The notes beneath the pieces were generated by a model, which saw only the letters and a program-made list of their open reading frames with translations, made no database searches and was not told where the DNA came from. Shown one piece after another: positions 12,825 through 13,116 of a DNA stretch of 13,116 nucleotides. A program made the translations under genes and the position numbers. Each line of letters starts with the position of its first letter. Positions within the stretch are counted from its first letter, which is position 1. The DNA is from Halanaerobiales bacterium (GTDB lineage: Bacteria; Bacillota_F; Halanaerobiia; Halanaerobiales; DTU029): positions 1 to 13,116 of the forward strand of contig JADQBV010000438.1 in NCBI GenBank assembly GCA_016278415.1, written 5' to 3'.

Positions 12825-13116
12825 ATGTCTATATCTGATATAGATAATAGGATAATACCAGATAATAATCAACAATATTTATTTCATCAAGGTAATTTAT
12901 TTTACAGTTATAAAATGCTTGGAGCACATATAATGGAGTTAGATGGGGAAATGGGTGTTAGATTTACTGTATGGGCTCCTAATGCTCAAGCAGTTTCAGT
13001 TGTAGGGGATTTTAATGACTGGGATGGCAGAAAAAATAGAATGAAGAAATTAAATAGTCAGGGAATATGGGTTATTTTTATTGCTGGTTTAAAAGAAGGT
13101 GATAATTATAAGTATG
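12825..13116 (+). CDS. glgB: 1,4-alpha-glucan branching enzyme, N-terminal part
   Basis: GlgB makes alpha-1,6 branches in glycogen. Only the first 97 residues are in the window; the catalytic GH13 barrel lies past the right edge. The visible part has YLFHQGNLFYSYKMLGAH (18-35) and the CBM48 domain with GVRFTVWAPNAQAVSVVGDFN (45-65), then DWDGR and GLKEGDNYKY, all typical of GlgB. AGAGGTG (12814-12820) lies four bases before the ATG. A glycogen operon probably continues to the right. Two terminators precede it, so its promoter is probably in the 70 bp before the start, but I could not define it. Confidence 0.92.
   Translation, partial: MSISDIDNRIIPDNNQQYLFHQGNLFYSYKMLGAHIMELDGEMGVRFTVWAPNAQAVSVVGDFNDWDGRKNRMKKLNSQGIWVIFIAGLKEGDNYKY

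Overview
The window is strongly AT-rich and carries Gram-positive style ribosome binding sites (AGGAGG and GAGGTG variants) before almost every gene. Gene content fits an anaerobic, low-GC Firmicute of the Clostridia/Halanaerobiia type: a LarB/LarC nickel-pincer cofactor pair, a bacterial ferritin, AzlCD, a COG2984/4120/1101-type ABC transporter and glycogen metabolism. This lineage call is inference from style and content only. No rRNA, tRNA, CRISPR array, transposase or phage structural gene was seen.

Layout. 1-478 (minus): 5' part of a class-V aminotransferase / cysteine desulfurase-like gene cut by the window edge. 479-871: intergenic stretch holding a doubtful 43-codon reading frame that looks like a gene remnant. 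872-3226: membrane dCache-HAMP-GGDEF-EAL protein, with a degenerate cyclase motif and an intact-looking phosphodiesterase domain. 3316-3732: OsmC-family thiol peroxidase. 3895-4644 and 4802-6283: larB and larC, separated by a strikingly structured 157-bp spacer. 6394-9283: three-gene ABC importer (binding protein, permease, ATPase) behind a near-ideal promoter, with a hairpin between the first two genes. 9417-9851: unknown small membrane protein. 10081-10593 (minus): ferritin with its own terminator and a PerR-box-like site at its promoter. 10790-11781: azlC-azlD branched-chain amino acid exporter pair. 12087-12598: an RDD-family membrane protein split into two frames. 12825-13116: start of glgB, cut by the window edge.

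How the parts relate. LarB and LarC are the first and last enzymes of nickel-pincer nucleotide synthesis (LarB carboxylates and hydrolyses NaAD, LarE adds sulfur, LarC inserts nickel). larE and a client such as larA are not in this window and would have to be elsewhere. LarC carries a very large His-rich insert, which could hold nickel. The ABC importer and AzlCD both point to amino-acid traffic. Ferritin and OsmC are iron and peroxide defence functions.

The least ordinary signals are the folded spacer between larB and larC, the A9 run exactly at the LarC1/LarC2 domain junction, the hexanucleotide repeat coding the His tract, and the split RDD gene. I do not see clear evidence of a wholly new multi-gene system.
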